Source: an uncultured Pelagibacteraceae bacterium (GTDB lineage: Bacteria; Pseudomonadota; Alphaproteobacteria; Pelagibacterales; Pelagibacteraceae). Taken from it: a stretch of DNA of 64,000 nucleotides. The stretch spans positions 51,782 through 115,781 of the forward strand of contig CACPHV010000003.1 in NCBI GenBank assembly GCA_902633985.1, in the 5' to 3' direction. Below the pieces are notes generated by a model, which searched no databases, was not told the DNA's origin, and worked only from the letters and a program-made list of their open reading frames with translations. A program made the position numbers and the translations under genes. Position 1 is the stretch's first letter, and the number at the start of each line of letters is the position of its first letter. Below, in pieces: positions 1-12,732 of the stretch.

Positions 1-1230
<1,230 letters not shown>

Positions 1231-1492
1231 AAACGGCGCACACTAGCTTCCATATAAATTCTAAGAATAAAATTTATATGTGATTGAAGTGTGTACGACA
1301 AATTTTTGGTAACCTTAACCGTCCACACTTCTCTTCTTAAATTTTTACTTTTTAAATAGCTAATTGAGCAAAAAAGCTCAATAATCCTCACTTATTTATT
1401 GTATTTAAAATAATTTACTGAGAAAGTTCAGTGCTTATAGGCTAAAAATATAGGAAATCAAGCAATTATGAACAAAAATTTGTACAAAAATA

Positions 1493-1515
1493 CCCTATTT
1501 TAGGGCCTTTTTTTT
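1493..1515 (+). terminator. terminator-like hairpin (CCCTA-TTT-TAGGG) followed by a T8 tract
   Basis: ccctattttagggccttttttttg read directly; no annotated + strand gene lies upstream of it. Confidence 0.4.
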
Positions 1516-1563
1516 GATTTTTAGCGTTCTCTAATCTAATAATTGAGCTCTTTTAATATTTAA

Positions 1564-2856
1564 ATGTTCAAAAAAATACAAAACAAAATTAAAAAAAATT
1601 TTGAGATTTTTGGATTAGTTTTTTTGATATTAGTTTCTATAGTTTTAACAAGTTATTTTAATTTTCAAAAAAAAATATTAGATGAAAGTTATACAAGTTT
1701 TACTGAAAATATTTATTTTAAAAAAACACTTACCCATTTAATTGAAAATCTCGAACCAAAATATAAAAAAATTAAACATAAAATTAAATCTGGAGAAACA
1801 TTTGATAAAATTCTAGAAAATTATTCTATAAACAAACAAGAAATATTAAAAATTAAAAAGTCTCTGCAAAAGAAGGTTAATCTAAATAAATTGAATACCA
1901 ATCAAAGTATTCAATTTAGTTTGGACAAAACAAATAACAAAATAATAGAATTTTATTTTCAAATTTCAAATACTCAAAAAGTATATTTAAAAAGAAGTAT
2001 TGATAATGATAATTTTAACGAGGAAATTTTATCTATTAAGTTAAAGAAAGAAATTGTTTATAAGGAAAATTTAATTTTACAAAGTCTTTATAAGTCAGCC
2101 ATAGACGAAAATGTCCCAGCAAATATTATTATTGAATTTGCTAGAATTTATGGATTTCAAGTAGATTTTCAAAGAGATATTAGAAAAAGAGATAAATTTC
2201 AAATAATGTATGAAATTTTTTTAAACGAAAAAAAAGAAATAATTGAAACTGGAGAAATACTTTTTTCAAATCTTAAACTTAGTGGTCAAGATAATAGCCT
2301 TTATTATTTTGATGGAGAAGGTAGTGAAGGTCATTATGATAAAAATGGTAAAAGTGTAAAAAAAGCATTAATGAAAACTCCTATTAATGGAGCAAGACTT
2401 TCATCTCCCTTTGGTATGAGAAAACATCCAATAGATGGTTACAACAAAATGCACAGAGGTACAGATTTTGCTGCACCAACAGGCACACCAATTATGGCTT
2501 CTGGTGATGGTGTTATTAAAAAAGCAGGATGGTGTGGAGGAGGTGGAAACTGTGTTAAAATTAGACATAATTCGACGTATCAAACTGTATATGCACATAT
2601 GTCAAAATTTGCTCGAGGAATAAAAGTTGGTGTGAGAGTTAAGCAAGGACAAACAATTGGATATGTTGGTTCTACTGGCAAATCAACTGGTCCACATTTA
2701 CATTATGAGGTAATCGTAAATGGTAAAAAAGTTAATTCCCAAAAATTAAAACTGCCATCTGGTAAAATTTTAAAAGGTAAAGAAAGAAAAATCTTTGAAA
2801 CAAAAAAAATAAAATTAAACGTTTTAAAATCTGAAAAAATAATTGGTTTAAACTAA
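1564..2856 (+). CDS. M23-family metallopeptidase (LytM/NlpD-like) with N-terminal TM segment
   Basis: SSPFGMRKHPIDGYNKMHRGTDFAAPTGTPI...GPHLHYEV matches the M23 HxxxD / HLHYE motifs. Confidence 0.9.
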   Translation: MFKKIQNKIKKNFEIFGLVFLILVSIVLTSYFNFQKKILDESYTSFTENIYFKKTLTHLIENLEPKYKKIKHKIKSGETFDKILENYSINKQEILKIKKSLQKKVNLNKLNTNQSIQFSLDKTNNKIIEFYFQISNTQKVYLKRSIDNDNFNEEILSIKLKKEIVYKENLILQSLYKSAIDENVPANIIIEFARIYGFQVDFQRDIRKRDKFQIMYEIFLNEKKEIIETGEILFSNLKLSGQDNSLYYFDGEGSEGHYDKNGKSVKKALMKTPINGARLSSPFGMRKHPIDGYNKMHRGTDFAAPTGTPIMASGDGVIKKAGWCGGGGNCVKIRHNSTYQTVYAHMSKFARGIKVGVRVKQGQTIGYVGSTGKSTGPHLHYEVIVNGKKVNSQKLKLPSGKILKGKERKIFETKKIKLNVLKSEKIIGLN

Positions 2857-3290
2857 TTAGCCTCTGGCTGTGTCTCTGTACTTGTATCTTTATTTAAATT
2901 ATCATCTAAATTATTGTCTGAATTTTCATTAGATTCAGATGAAAAATTCAATTTATCGGTATTACCCTCATTTTTTAACTGAGCACTCTTTTCTTTTTTT
3001 AAATTCTCTCTCTCATTTAATATTCTGGTAAAATGATCTGCATGCTGAAGGTAATTTTCAGAGAGGATTTTATCTCCATTTGATAAAGCTTCTCTAGCTA
3101 AATCGTTATATTTTTCAATTAATTTTGGGGCATTATGATTATTTCTGCCAGGAGACTTTCTTTTAAAATTTTCACTATTTGAGTAATTTGAACTAAATTT
3201 TTGTCTTTCTCCATTAGACTTAAAATTTCTATCATTTCTTCTAAAATTATTTCTTCTATTATTATTGTTGTTATTTCTAAATGTAACCAT
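2853..3290 (-). CDS. DUF4167-type protein (Asn/Arg-rich N-terminus)
   Basis: NNNNNRRNNFRR N-terminus and KYNDLAREALSNGDKILSENYLQHADHFTRIL core; next to prmC/prfA as in other alphaproteobacteria. Confidence 0.8.
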   Translation of the reverse strand: MVTFRNNNNNNRRNNFRRNDRNFKSNGERQKFSSNYSNSENFKRKSPGRNNHNAPKLIEKYNDLAREALSNGDKILSENYLQHADHFTRILNERENLKKEKSAQLKNEGNTDKLNFSSESNENSDNNLDDNLNKDTSTETQPEAN

Positions 3291-3302
3291 GATTGTAATT
3301 AA

Positions 3303-4145
3303 TTATATTTTTGTACTAACAATACACCTGTCATTATTTGCAAGATCTTTTTGAGTACTATTTATATAAAAACCTTCTTTATTTAATAAATTAATAACTT
3401 TATTTTTTTGATCAAAACCGATCTCTAAAATAAATTTGCCATTTTTTTTTATCAGTTCAGAGGATTTTTTAATTACTTTTCTGATTTCTGATAACCCATC
3501 TAATCCACCATCTAATGCTAGTCTTGGCTCAAACTCAGCAACATCTCTTTCCAAATATTTAAGTTTAGATCTTTTAATATAAGGAGGATTAGAAACAATT
3601 AAATCATATTTTCCTAAATTGAATTTGTCAACATCTGATTTATAAAGTTTTACTCTAGAACTAACTTTCAAATTAATCGCATTAATTTTACTTATATTAA
3701 GACATTTTTCACTTATATCTATGCCAGTACCAGAAAAATCTTTTCTTTCTTTAAGAATTGAAAGAAGAATACAGCCTGAACCAACGCCTATATCCAAAAT
3801 ATTTAACTTATTTCTTTTTTTTGTTAACTTTAATGCATTTTCTACAACGAGTTCTGTATCTGGTCTTGGAATTAATGTATCATTTGAAATAATAAATTCT
3901 GAATTCCAAAAAGATTTTTTTTTAATTAAATATGCTACCGGATTTCCTAAAGATCTCTGTTCAATCAACTTAAAGAAATTATTTAAATCATTTTTATTAA
4001 TAGGATTGCTATAATTTAGTAAAATATAATTTCTATCTTTATTAATTATTTTAGCCATTAAAATTTCAGCATCTAATAGTGGGTTAGGTATAAATTTACT
4101 GTTTAAAATTTTTGAACCCTCATTTATAGCTAAATTAATATTCAT
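3303..4145 (-). CDS. prmC: peptide chain release factor N5-glutamine methyltransferase
   Basis: NPPY motif (IVSNPPYIKRSK), SAM motif LDIGVGSGCILLSIL; adjacent to prfA. Confidence 0.93.
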   Translation of the reverse strand: MNINLAINEGSKILNSKFIPNPLLDAEILMAKIINKDRNYILLNYSNPINKNDLNNFFKLIEQRSLGNPVAYLIKKKSFWNSEFIISNDTLIPRPDTELVVENALKLTKKRNKLNILDIGVGSGCILLSILKERKDFSGTGIDISEKCLNISKINAINLKVSSRVKLYKSDVDKFNLGKYDLIVSNPPYIKRSKLKYLERDVAEFEPRLALDGGLDGLSEIRKVIKKSSELIKKNGKFILEIGFDQKNKVINLLNKEGFYINSTQKDLANNDRCIVSTKI

Positions 4146-4148
4146 ATA

Positions 4149-5222
4149 TTATTTTAAGTTACTAAGACTTTCCTCTTGCGCTTGTAGTGTCAAAGATTCA
4201 ATCATTTCGTCAAATGCTTCTCCTTCTAAAAATTCATCTAATTTATGAAGAGTTAAATTTATTCTATGATCTGTAACTCTTCCTTGAGGGAAGTTGTAAG
4301 TTCTTATTCTTTCTGATCTGTCTCCTGTACCAATTTTTGTTTTACGGTCTTGAGATCTTTCTTGGTCAATTCTTGACCTTTCCAATTCATATAAACGTGC
4401 TCTCAAAATTTTCATTCCTTTAGCTTTATTTTTATGTTGTGATTTTTCATCTTGTTGAGATACACTTAAACCAGTTGGGATGTGAGTAATTCTTACAGCA
4501 CTATCTGTCGTATTAACAGATTGTCCACCTGGTCCACCGGCTCTAAATACATCTATTCTTAAGTCAGAATCATTTATTTTTAAATCTATCTCTTCTGCTT
4601 CGGGTAAAACAGCTACTGTTGCTGCTGATGTATGAACTCTTCCTTGAGTTTCGGTATCTGGAACTCTCTGTACTCTATGAACTCCACTCTCATACTTTAG
4701 TGTTGAATAAATATTAGTACCTTTAATTGAAGCTATAACTTCTTTTAAACCTCCTGCATCACTTCTAGATATCGAGATTAATTCTAAAGACCATTTTTTT
4801 TTGTGACTAACTTTTTCATACATTTTAAATAAATCTGATGCAAATAAACTTGCTTCTAATCCACCTGTCCCTGCTCTTATTTCAATAATAGCATTTTTTT
4901 TATCTGCTTCATCTTTTGGTAACAAAAATAATTTTAATTTTTTTTCATTAGCTTCATATCGATTTTGTAAATCTAGCAATTCTATATCTGCCATTTTTTT
5001 TAATTCTCCATCAGCAGAGCTGTCATTTAATATTTTTTCCAATTCTTCTTTTTCAGTTTGAAAAGAAATGTAATCTTTGGCACTTCCAACTATCTCATTT
5101 AAATCTGAGTATTCTTTTGATTTTTCGGCAAATAACTTGTTATCTAATCCACCTGTGGATAAATCTTTTTCTATGGATGAATGTTTAATTATTAATTCCT
5201 CAACTGTTTTTATGGGTATCAT
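4149..5222 (-). CDS. prfA: peptide chain release factor 1
   Basis: GGQ motif [25 protein letters not shown]. Confidence 0.96.
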   Translation of the reverse strand: MIPIKTVEELIIKHSSIEKDLSTGGLDNKLFAEKSKEYSDLNEIVGSAKDYISFQTEKEELEKILNDSSADGELKKMADIELLDLQNRYEANEKKLKLFLLPKDEADKKNAIIEIRAGTGGLEASLFASDLFKMYEKVSHKKKWSLELISISRSDAGGLKEVIASIKGTNIYSTLKYESGVHRVQRVPDTETQGRVHTSAATVAVLPEAEEIDLKINDSDLRIDVFRAGGPGGQSVNTTDSAVRITHIPTGLSVSQQDEKSQHKNKAKGMKILRARLYELERSRIDQERSQDRKTKIGTGDRSERIRTYNFPQGRVTDHRINLTLHKLDEFLEGEAFDEMIESLTLQAQEESLSNLK

Positions 5223-5224
5223 TA

Positions 5225-6319
5225 TTAGTTCTCTAGTTCAGATGCTTTTTTCTCAACTTCGCTTACAACCTTATTAATTATGTCATCAGTCAAAACTTTT
5301 TCGCTCTGAACACCGGATAAATAAAGCATATTATTTCCTTTTCCTCCTCCAGTAATTCCTATATCTGTCATTGCAGCTTCACCTGGTCCATTTACAACAC
5401 AACCAATAATTGACAGTGTTATTGGTGTTTTTATATGTGCTAGTTTCTCTTCCAATATTTTAACAGTATCGATTACCTGAAATGCTTGTCTTGCACAAGA
5501 AGGGCAAGAAATTATCTTTACTCCTCTATTTCTCAGATTTAGTGATTTTAATATCTCATTTCCAATTTTCACCTCTTGAGTTGGGTTGTCAGATAAAGAA
5601 ATTCTAATAGTATCCCCAATTCCATCCATTAATAAACTACCAAGCCCTATGGATGATTTTATGCTCCCAGATACAAAACTTCCTGCCTCTGTAATTCCGA
5701 GGTGTAAAGGATAATCTATAACTTTAGATAGTTGTCTATATGCTGCTATCGAAAGGAATACATCTGATGATTTGACACTTATCTTAAAATTTAAAAAATC
5801 TTTATCTTCTAAAATTTTTATATTTCTTAAAGCGCTTTTAACTAATGCCTCTGGACAAGGCTCTTTAAATTCCTCTAAAATATCTTTTTCTAGAGAACCT
5901 GCATTTACTCCAATTCTTATTGAACAATTATTATTCTTTGCTGCTTTCAATACCTCGTGTATCTTTGTTTCATCTCCAATATTTCCTGGATTAATTCTTA
6001 AACAACTAGCTCCATTTTCTGCTGCCTCAATAGCCCTTTTATAATGAAAATGTATATCCGCAACTACTGGTATTGATACATGTTTTATTATTTCTTTTAA
6101 TGCTTTTGAAGAGTCCTCATCTGGACAAGACACTCTTACAATATCAGCACCTTCCTCAGCTATTTCATTTATTTGTTTTATGGTTGCTTTAACATCCGTA
6201 GTTAAAGTATTAGTCATTGATTGAACAGAGATTGGATTATCGCCCCCTATCTTTACATTTCCAACATTTATTACTTTTGTTTTTCTTCTTTTAATATCTC
6301 TAAATGGTCTTAAACTCAT
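5225..6319 (-). CDS. ispG: (E)-4-hydroxy-3-methylbut-2-enyl-diphosphate synthase
   Basis: VSVQSMTNT-type N-terminus; C-terminal SCPSCARQ...[10 protein letters not shown] Fe-S motif. Confidence 0.95.
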   Translation of the reverse strand: MSLRPFRDIKRRKTKVINVGNVKIGGDNPISVQSMTNTLTTDVKATIKQINEIAEEGADIVRVSCPDEDSSKALKEIIKHVSIPVVADIHFHYKRAIEAAENGASCLRINPGNIGDETKIHEVLKAAKNNNCSIRIGVNAGSLEKDILEEFKEPCPEALVKSALRNIKILEDKDFLNFKISVKSSDVFLSIAAYRQLSKVIDYPLHLGITEAGSFVSGSIKSSIGLGSLLMDGIGDTIRISLSDNPTQEVKIGNEILKSLNLRNRGVKIISCPSCARQAFQVIDTVKILEEKLAHIKTPITLSIIGCVVNGPGEAAMTDIGITGGGKGNNMLYLSGVQSEKVLTDDIINKVVSEVEKKASELEN

Positions 6320-6324
6320 TATAA

Positions 6325-7536
6325 TTAATCTAATTTAAATTCTTTATGTAAAGCAGCTATTGCTCTTTTAACATGCTTAACAGAAACTAGAACTGAAATT
6401 TTTATCTCTGAGGTAGAAATAACCAAAATATTAATTTTTTTTGAAGCTAGTGCCTGGAACATTCTATATGTTATACCTGGAGTCGTTATCATACCAACAC
6501 CGATGATTGAAACTTTAGAAACACCTTTATCAAAAGATAATTTTTTAAAAGATATTTTTTTATTTTGTTTAATTAATTTTTCTGTTTTTTTTAAATCATC
6601 AGCTTTTATAGTAAATGTAAGATCTGTCTCTTTTCCATCTAAAGATATATTTTGAACCACCATATCTACATTGATAAGATTTTTAGATAGTGGTTTAAAA
6701 ATAGAAGCAGCAACACCAGGTCTATCTTTCACTCCTACAATTGTAATTTTAGCATCATTTTTTGTAGATGAAATTCCAGTAATAATTTGGTCACTAAATG
6801 CTTTTTTAGAATTTGTTATTAAGGTACCAGATTTTGATACGAATGAAGATTTTACTTTGACATCAATCTTATTCAGCTTTGCATCCTGAACCGATGTGGG
6901 CTGCATTACTTTTGAACCGAGAGATGCCATTTCTAACATTTCGTCATAAAAAATTTTTTTAATTTTTTTTGCTTTTTTATACTGCCTTGGATCGGTAGTA
7001 TAAACTCCATCTACGTCAGTATATATTATACACTCATCAGCTTTAATAAATTTTGCAAGCATAATTGCAGTTGCATCAGATCCGCTTCTTCCGATTGTTG
7101 TTATTCTTAAATCTTTACTTACACCCTGAAATCCTGTGATTATAGGTATTCCGCCTAAATTTATATATCTATTTAGTTCTTTTATACCTACTGAAATAAT
7201 CCTTGCAGTTGAATGGGGACCATCTGTTAAAATAGGTAATTGCCATGATGTCCAAGATCTCGATTTAAACCCATTATGTTTTAGTCTACCAGCAATAAGT
7301 GCGCATGATGCTTGCTCTCCAGTCGAAACTAATGCATCATATTCTGCTCTATCAAAATTGCTACTTATCAGTTTAGATTTATTAACTAACTCATTTGTCA
7401 CACCACTCATTGCCGATGAAATAACTACTACCTTATTTTTTTTCTTTTTGTAAAAAGCAATAATTTTGCATACCTTTTTAATTCTATCTATAGTTCCTAC
7501 AGATGTTCCACCAAATTTTAATACGATAGTTTTCAT
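6325..7536 (-). CDS. lysC: aspartate kinase
   Basis: KFGGTSVGT start, two C-terminal ACT-like domains, [12 protein letters not shown]. Confidence 0.95.
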   Translation of the reverse strand: MKTIVLKFGGTSVGTIDRIKKVCKIIAFYKKKKNKVVVISSAMSGVTNELVNKSKLISSNFDRAEYDALVSTGEQASCALIAGRLKHNGFKSRSWTSWQLPILTDGPHSTARIISVGIKELNRYINLGGIPIITGFQGVSKDLRITTIGRSGSDATAIMLAKFIKADECIIYTDVDGVYTTDPRQYKKAKKIKKIFYDEMLEMASLGSKVMQPTSVQDAKLNKIDVKVKSSFVSKSGTLITNSKKAFSDQIITGISSTKNDAKITIVGVKDRPGVAASIFKPLSKNLINVDMVVQNISLDGKETDLTFTIKADDLKKTEKLIKQNKKISFKKLSFDKGVSKVSIIGVGMITTPGITYRMFQALASKKINILVISTSEIKISVLVSVKHVKRAIAALHKEFKLD

Positions 7537-7611
7537 GCTAGCTTTAATTATTAATATTTAATAAATAATGGATAAAATACATCTAAATTATTATGTCAAC
7601 TATTTATCACA

Positions 7612-8334
7612 ATGACTAGTGTAAATAAAAAAGAAATAGATAAATTTTCTAAAATGGCCAATGAATGGTGGGATCCAGAGGGTAAATTCAAACCACTTCA
7701 TAAATTTAATCCAACAAGAATTAAATATATAAAAGAAAATATTATTAATAATTTCAAATTAAAAAATAAATTAAGACCTTTATCAGGAATAAATATTTTA
7801 GATATTGGATGTGGTGGAGGGTTACTATCCGAACCAATGTCAAGAATGGGAGCAAATGTTACAGGTATCGATGCATCTGATAAAAATATAAGAATTGCAA
7901 AACTCCATTCAAAAAAAAATAAACTAAAAATAAATTATTTATGTTCATCACCCGAAAAGCTTAAAATTACAAAAAAATTTGATGTAATTTTAAATATGGA
8001 AATTGTTGAACATGTAGAGGATATAGATTTTTTTTTAAAATCTTGCTCAAAACTTTTAAAAAAAAATGGACTAATGTTTGTTGCAACAATAAATAAAACT
8101 TTAAAATCTTATATTTTTGCAATTGTTGGAGCAGAATATGTTTTGAGATGGCTTCCAATTGGAACACACGAATGGGAAAAATTTGTTAAACCTGAAGATC
8201 TTAAAAAAATTTTAATGAAATATGATTTCTCTCTAAACAAATTAGAGGGTATGAATTTTAACATTATTAAAGATGAATGGAGTATTTCTAGTGATTTATC
8301 TGTAAACTATATAGCAAAGTTTATTAAAAACTAA
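7612..8334 (+). CDS. ubiG: ubiquinone biosynthesis 3-O-methyltransferase
   Basis: FSKMANEWWDPEGKFKPLHKFNPTRIKYI and LDIGCGGGLLSEPMSRMGA. Confidence 0.93.
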   Translation: MTSVNKKEIDKFSKMANEWWDPEGKFKPLHKFNPTRIKYIKENIINNFKLKNKLRPLSGINILDIGCGGGLLSEPMSRMGANVTGIDASDKNIRIAKLHSKKNKLKINYLCSSPEKLKITKKFDVILNMEIVEHVEDIDFFLKSCSKLLKKNGLMFVATINKTLKSYIFAIVGAEYVLRWLPIGTHEWEKFVKPEDLKKILMKYDFSLNKLEGMNFNIIKDEWSISSDLSVNYIAKFIKN

Positions 8335-8759
8335 TTTTCTTTTTCATCTATCCAAGGAATCATTTGAGCATCTATACCTTCTTCTTTTAATTCTTTCAAA
8401 TCTTCCTTTGATGCACTACCGTAAATACCCTTTGATTTTTTTTTACCATTATAATGAATTGATCTCGCTTCATAAGCAAAATTATCACCAACATAATTAA
8501 AATTATCTTTAATAAATTTTTGATAATCTTTTATAGTTTTTTTTACTTTGTTATATTTTTCTAAGTTGAATTTTTCATCATTTTTTGATTTATGGTTTAT
8601 TAGCTGAGGTGCCATAATTGTTTTTTCAACTTTTTCTGAATTGCAATTATGGCAATTCAAAAGTTTTTTCTTTTTTAGTCTTTCATACTCGTTTGAAGAT
8701 GCAAACCAACTATCAAATTTTAAATTACATTCTTTACAAAAAAGTTTATATTTAATCAT
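8331..8759 (-). CDS. DUF1178 family zinc-ribbon protein
   Basis: KYKLFCKECNLKFDSWFASSNEYERL...CHNCNSEKVEKTIMAP. Confidence 0.85.
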   Translation of the reverse strand: MIKYKLFCKECNLKFDSWFASSNEYERLKKKKLLNCHNCNSEKVEKTIMAPQLINHKSKNDEKFNLEKYNKVKKTIKDYQKFIKDNFNYVGDNFAYEARSIHYNGKKKSKGIYGSASKEDLKELKEEGIDAQMIPWIDEKEN

Positions 8760-8797
8760 GATAATTAGTTAATTATAAAATTTGGGTTTTCAATAAG

Positions 8798-10099
8798 TTA
8801 ACTTCTATAGTCTGCATTAATTTCAATATATTTTTTTGTTAAATCCATAGTATAAACTGTGAAGTTTTTATTTCCTGTAAAAATTTCAATGTTTATTTCT
8901 ATATTTTCAGATTTCATATAATTTACTGTTTGTTTTTCATCGTAACTTTGATTTAATTTTCCACCTTCTACAATTGTTATATTTCCAAACTTAACAGATA
9001 ATTTTTTTAAATTAATTTTAGGCCCAGCTTTACCGATTGCCATTATAACTCGGCCCCAATTTGGATCCTCTCCAGAAATTGCAGTTTTCACTAGTGGAGA
9101 ATTTGCGACAGATAAAGCAATTTTTTTTGCATCTATCTCATTTTTACATTTGCTAACATTTATTGTTATGAATTTTGATGCTCCCTCACCATCTGAAACA
9201 ATTCTTTTGGCCAAATTCAAAAGAACATTATTTAATGCTTTATCAAAATTTTTAATTTTATTTTCATTCACACTTTTTACTTGAGAATTTTTAACTTCAT
9301 TAGTTGCAAAGATAGTTGCCATATCATTAGTACTGGTATCTCCATCACAAGAAATAGCATTAAATGTATTGTTTATATTTTTTTTTAATAGCTTTCCTAA
9401 AACGTCATTAGATAAAGTTGCATCAGTAAATATATACGCAAGTGTTGTAGCCATATTTGGATGTATCATTCCTGAACCTTTAGCAATTCCATATATTTTT
9501 ACTTTTTCACTTCCAATATAACATTCCTCCATAGCTAATTTTGGCTTTGTATCCGTAGTCATGATTGCAAGCGCTGCCTTCATCCAAATAAATTTATTTT
9601 GAGTATAAGTAATTTTTTTTATTAAATTTGGAATATTATTAGAAATTTTTTCATATGGAAAAATTTCCCCAATAGTACCAGTACAACCAAATATTATATT
9701 CTTTGAAGAAATTTTCTTTGGATTCTCCTCGTCTTCTTCTTGTTTTTTATTTAATTGTTTCGCAGTTAAATCTGCTATTTTTTTTAAACTTTCATACCCT
9801 TGCTTTCCAGTGAAAGCATTTGCATTTCTTGTGTTTACAATTAGAGAATATATTTTTTTTGGTCTTTGATTGATATTCCATTTTATATTTTCAGATACTA
9901 TTTTTGACTGTGTATAAACAGAAGCATAATTTGCACCTTCTCTAAAATAAAACATAGTTAAATCATCTCTGATATCTTTATATAAATTTGCTGAAACAAC
10001 TGAAATTGAAAGACCATCTAGATGATCAAGGTCTTGAAAATCAATCATTTTTGTATTTTTTGATTGAGATGATAAAAAATTTGTTAAATTAATTCCCAT
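8798..10099 (-). CDS. argJ: bifunctional glutamate N-acetyltransferase / amino-acid acetyltransferase
   Basis: Contains the self-cleavage type region GMIHPNMATTLAYIFTDA; ends NADYRS. Confidence 0.95.
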   Translation of the reverse strand: MGINLTNFLSSQSKNTKMIDFQDLDHLDGLSISVVSANLYKDIRDDLTMFYFREGANYASVYTQSKIVSENIKWNINQRPKKIYSLIVNTRNANAFTGKQGYESLKKIADLTAKQLNKKQEEDEENPKKISSKNIIFGCTGTIGEIFPYEKISNNIPNLIKKITYTQNKFIWMKAALAIMTTDTKPKLAMEECYIGSEKVKIYGIAKGSGMIHPNMATTLAYIFTDATLSNDVLGKLLKKNINNTFNAISCDGDTSTNDMATIFATNEVKNSQVKSVNENKIKNFDKALNNVLLNLAKRIVSDGEGASKFITINVSKCKNEIDAKKIALSVANSPLVKTAISGEDPNWGRVIMAIGKAGPKINLKKLSVKFGNITIVEGGKLNQSYDEKQTVNYMKSENIEINIEIFTGNKNFTVYTMDLTKKYIEINADYRS

Positions 10100-10164
10100 A
10101 TTGTTTAAATTATTTATTTAATACATATATTAAACAATATAAGTAAAGAATAAATCAAATAGTC

Positions 10165-12729
10165 ATGTTTAACCCATTAAATTTAATAACAAAATTTATC
10201 AAATCTAGTAATCAAAAAGAGCTAGATAGAATTAGTAAAATTGTTGAAAAAATAAACTTATATGAGGAAGAATTAAAAAATTTAAATGACGACGACTTTC
10301 CAAAAAAAACTAATGAATTTAAAAATCAGATAAAAGATGGAAAAACATTAGACGAATTACTTCCAGAAGCTTTCGCTTTAGTCAGAGAAGCTGCAAAGAG
10401 AACTCGAAATGAGAGACATTTTGACGTTCAGTTAATCGGAGGTATAGCTTTACATCAGGGCAAAATTGCTGAAATGAGAACTGGAGAAGGAAAAACTTTA
10501 ACTATAACCCTTGCTGCTTATTTAAATTCATTGAGTGGTAAAGGTGTTCATATAGTAACGGTAAATGATTACCTGGCAAAAAGAGATTCAATTGAAATGG
10601 GTCAAATCTATAATTTTTTAGGTCTTTCATCAGGATTTATTAATAACTATCAAGATGATGCTGAACGTAAGAAAAACTATAATTGTGATATCACTTATGC
10701 AACTAATAGTGAATTAGGTTTTGATTACTTAAGAGATAATATGAAATTTTCTGAAGATCAAATGGTTCAGAGAGATCATAATTTCTCAATAGTAGATGAA
10801 ATAGACTCATGTTTGATTGATGAAGCAAGAACACCTTTGGTAATTTCTGGAGCAGCTGACGATAAAACTGCCCAATATTTAGCAATTGATAAACTTGTTA
10901 GAAACTTGAATAACAAAGACTTTGAAATAGATGAAAAAGAAAAGAGCATTTTATTAACAAACAATGGAATAAATAATGTTGAAAAACTTTTTTCTAATGC
11001 TGGTATTTTAAAAAATAATAATTTTTATGATCCAGAAAATTTACATTTAGTTCACCATGTTAATCAAGCTTTACGAGCTAATCATTTATTTGAAAAAGGT
11101 AAAGACTATATTGTTAAAGATGGAAGTCTTAAAATTATTGACGAACTTACTGGAAGAATTTTAGAAGGCAGACGTTTTGGAGATGGCTTACATCAAGCAT
11201 TAGAGGCTAAGGAAAAAATTCAAGTGCAGGCTGAAAATCAAACCTTGGCTTCAATAACTTATCAAAATTATTTTAAACTTTATAAAAAAATATCTGGTTG
11301 TACTGGTACAGCTGCTACAGAGTCTGAAGAATTTTTTGAAATTTATAATCTGCCTGTTGTTGTAATTCCAACAAATAAAGAAATGATCCGAAAAGATTTT
11401 AATGATTTAATTTTTAGAACAGAAAAGGAAAAAAATGAAGCTATTATAGAAAAAATAATTGAAAGAAACAAATTAGGTCAGCCTATTTTAGTATTTACTT
11501 CTAGTATTAATAAATCTGAAGTTTATTCAAACTTATTAAATCAAAAAAATATTAAACATGTAGTGTTAAACGCAAAAAACCATGAAAATGAAGCCGAAAT
11601 AATTGCAAATGCAGGAAAAGAAAACTCAGTAATTATTACAACAAGTATATCTGGAAGAGGAGTTGATATTCAACTTGGTGGCAAAAAAGGTTCTATTCCA
11701 GAAGACCAACTTAAAATAAATAAAGATAAAATTAAATCCTTAGGTGGTTTATTCGTTATTGGCACAGAGAGAATGGAATCTAGAAGGGTTGATAACCAGG
11801 CTAGAGGAAGATCAGGAAGACAAGGAGATGAGGGTAGCTCTGTATTTTACGTTAGTCTAGAGGATGATTTAATGAGAATTTTTGGATCAGAGTCTATGAA
11901 TAGTATGCTTGAAAAACTTGGGCTTAAAGACGGTGAAAGCATTGATCATCCTTGGATTAACAAAGCATTAGAGCGAGCCCAGCAGAAAGTAGAAGCTAGA
12001 AATTTTGATATAAGAAAAACACTTATCAAATTTGATAACGTTCTTAATGATCAAAGGCATGTAGTATTTTCACAAAGAAAAAATGCGATGAATAGTGAAA
12101 ATATCTTTGATTATTCAGATGAATTTTTAAAAGAAATATCTGATGATTTAATTAAGTTAAAAATTTCAAAATTATCAGATCCTAAAAGCAATGAATTTAG
12201 TAATAAAACTAAACAAATAATTGGAAAAAGTTTTGAAGAAAATGAGTTTAAAAATTTGATAGAGGCGAAGGATAAGGATTTTAGAGAAATGATTTCAAAT
12301 AAATTTCAAGAAACGAGAAACGACCGGATTAAACTTTTAGGCGATGATCATGCAAAAGAAATTGAAAAAAGAATATTTCTTCAATCAATCGATTTAAATT
12401 GGAAATCGCATATCCAATATTTAGAGCAATTAAGACAAGTTGTAGGGTTAAGATCTTATGGTCAAAGAGATCCATTAGTTGAATATAAAAAAGAAGCATT
12501 TGAATTATTTTCAAATCTTTTAGAAAAATTAAAATTAGATTATGTAACAATTTTAATGAACTTAAAAGTAGTAATGGAGCCAAATAACGAAGAAAAAAAT
12601 TCTAAAAAAATAAATCCATCTGACAATCCAAAATGTTTATTGTTAATTAATAAAAATCAAAAAATTTCTAGAAACGATAGATGTGAGGCTACAGGAAAAA
12701 AATTTAAAAACTGTTGTGGAGCTTTATAG
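10165..12729 (+). CDS. secA: preprotein translocase ATPase SecA
   Basis: MRTGEGKT Walker A, VHIVTVNDYLAKRD, RGRSGRQGDEGSSVFYVSLED; atypical C-terminal cysteine motif. Confidence 0.98.
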   Translation: MFNPLNLITKFIKSSNQKELDRISKIVEKINLYEEELKNLNDDDFPKKTNEFKNQIKDGKTLDELLPEAFALVREAAKRTRNERHFDVQLIGGIALHQGKIAEMRTGEGKTLTITLAAYLNSLSGKGVHIVTVNDYLAKRDSIEMGQIYNFLGLSSGFINNYQDDAERKKNYNCDITYATNSELGFDYLRDNMKFSEDQMVQRDHNFSIVDEIDSCLIDEARTPLVISGAADDKTAQYLAIDKLVRNLNNKDFEIDEKEKSILLTNNGINNVEKLFSNAGILKNNNFYDPENLHLVHHVNQALRANHLFEKGKDYIVKDGSLKIIDELTGRILEGRRFGDGLHQALEAKEKIQVQAENQTLASITYQNYFKLYKKISGCTGTAATESEEFFEIYNLPVVVIPTNKEMIRKDFNDLIFRTEKEKNEAIIEKIIERNKLGQPILVFTSSINKSEVYSNLLNQKNIKHVVLNAKNHENEAEIIANAGKENSVIITTSISGRGVDIQLGGKKGSIPEDQLKINKDKIKSLGGLFVIGTERMESRRVDNQARGRSGRQGDEGSSVFYVSLEDDLMRIFGSESMNSMLEKLGLKDGESIDHPWINKALERAQQKVEARNFDIRKTLIKFDNVLNDQRHVVFSQRKNAMNSENIFDYSDEFLKEISDDLIKLKISKLSDPKSNEFSNKTKQIIGKSFEENEFKNLIEAKDKDFREMISNKFQETRNDRIKLLGDDHAKEIEKRIFLQSIDLNWKSHIQYLEQLRQVVGLRSYGQRDPLVEYKKEAFELFSNLLEKLKLDYVTILMNLKVVMEPNNEEKNSKKINPSDNPKCLLLINKNQKISRNDRCEATGKKFKNCCGAL

Positions 12730-12732
12730 AAT

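Noticed and set aside
2401-2623. ORFs 2401..2598 (-) and 2435..2623 (+)
   Set aside because: Overlap the well-supported M23 peptidase in other frames; spurious.
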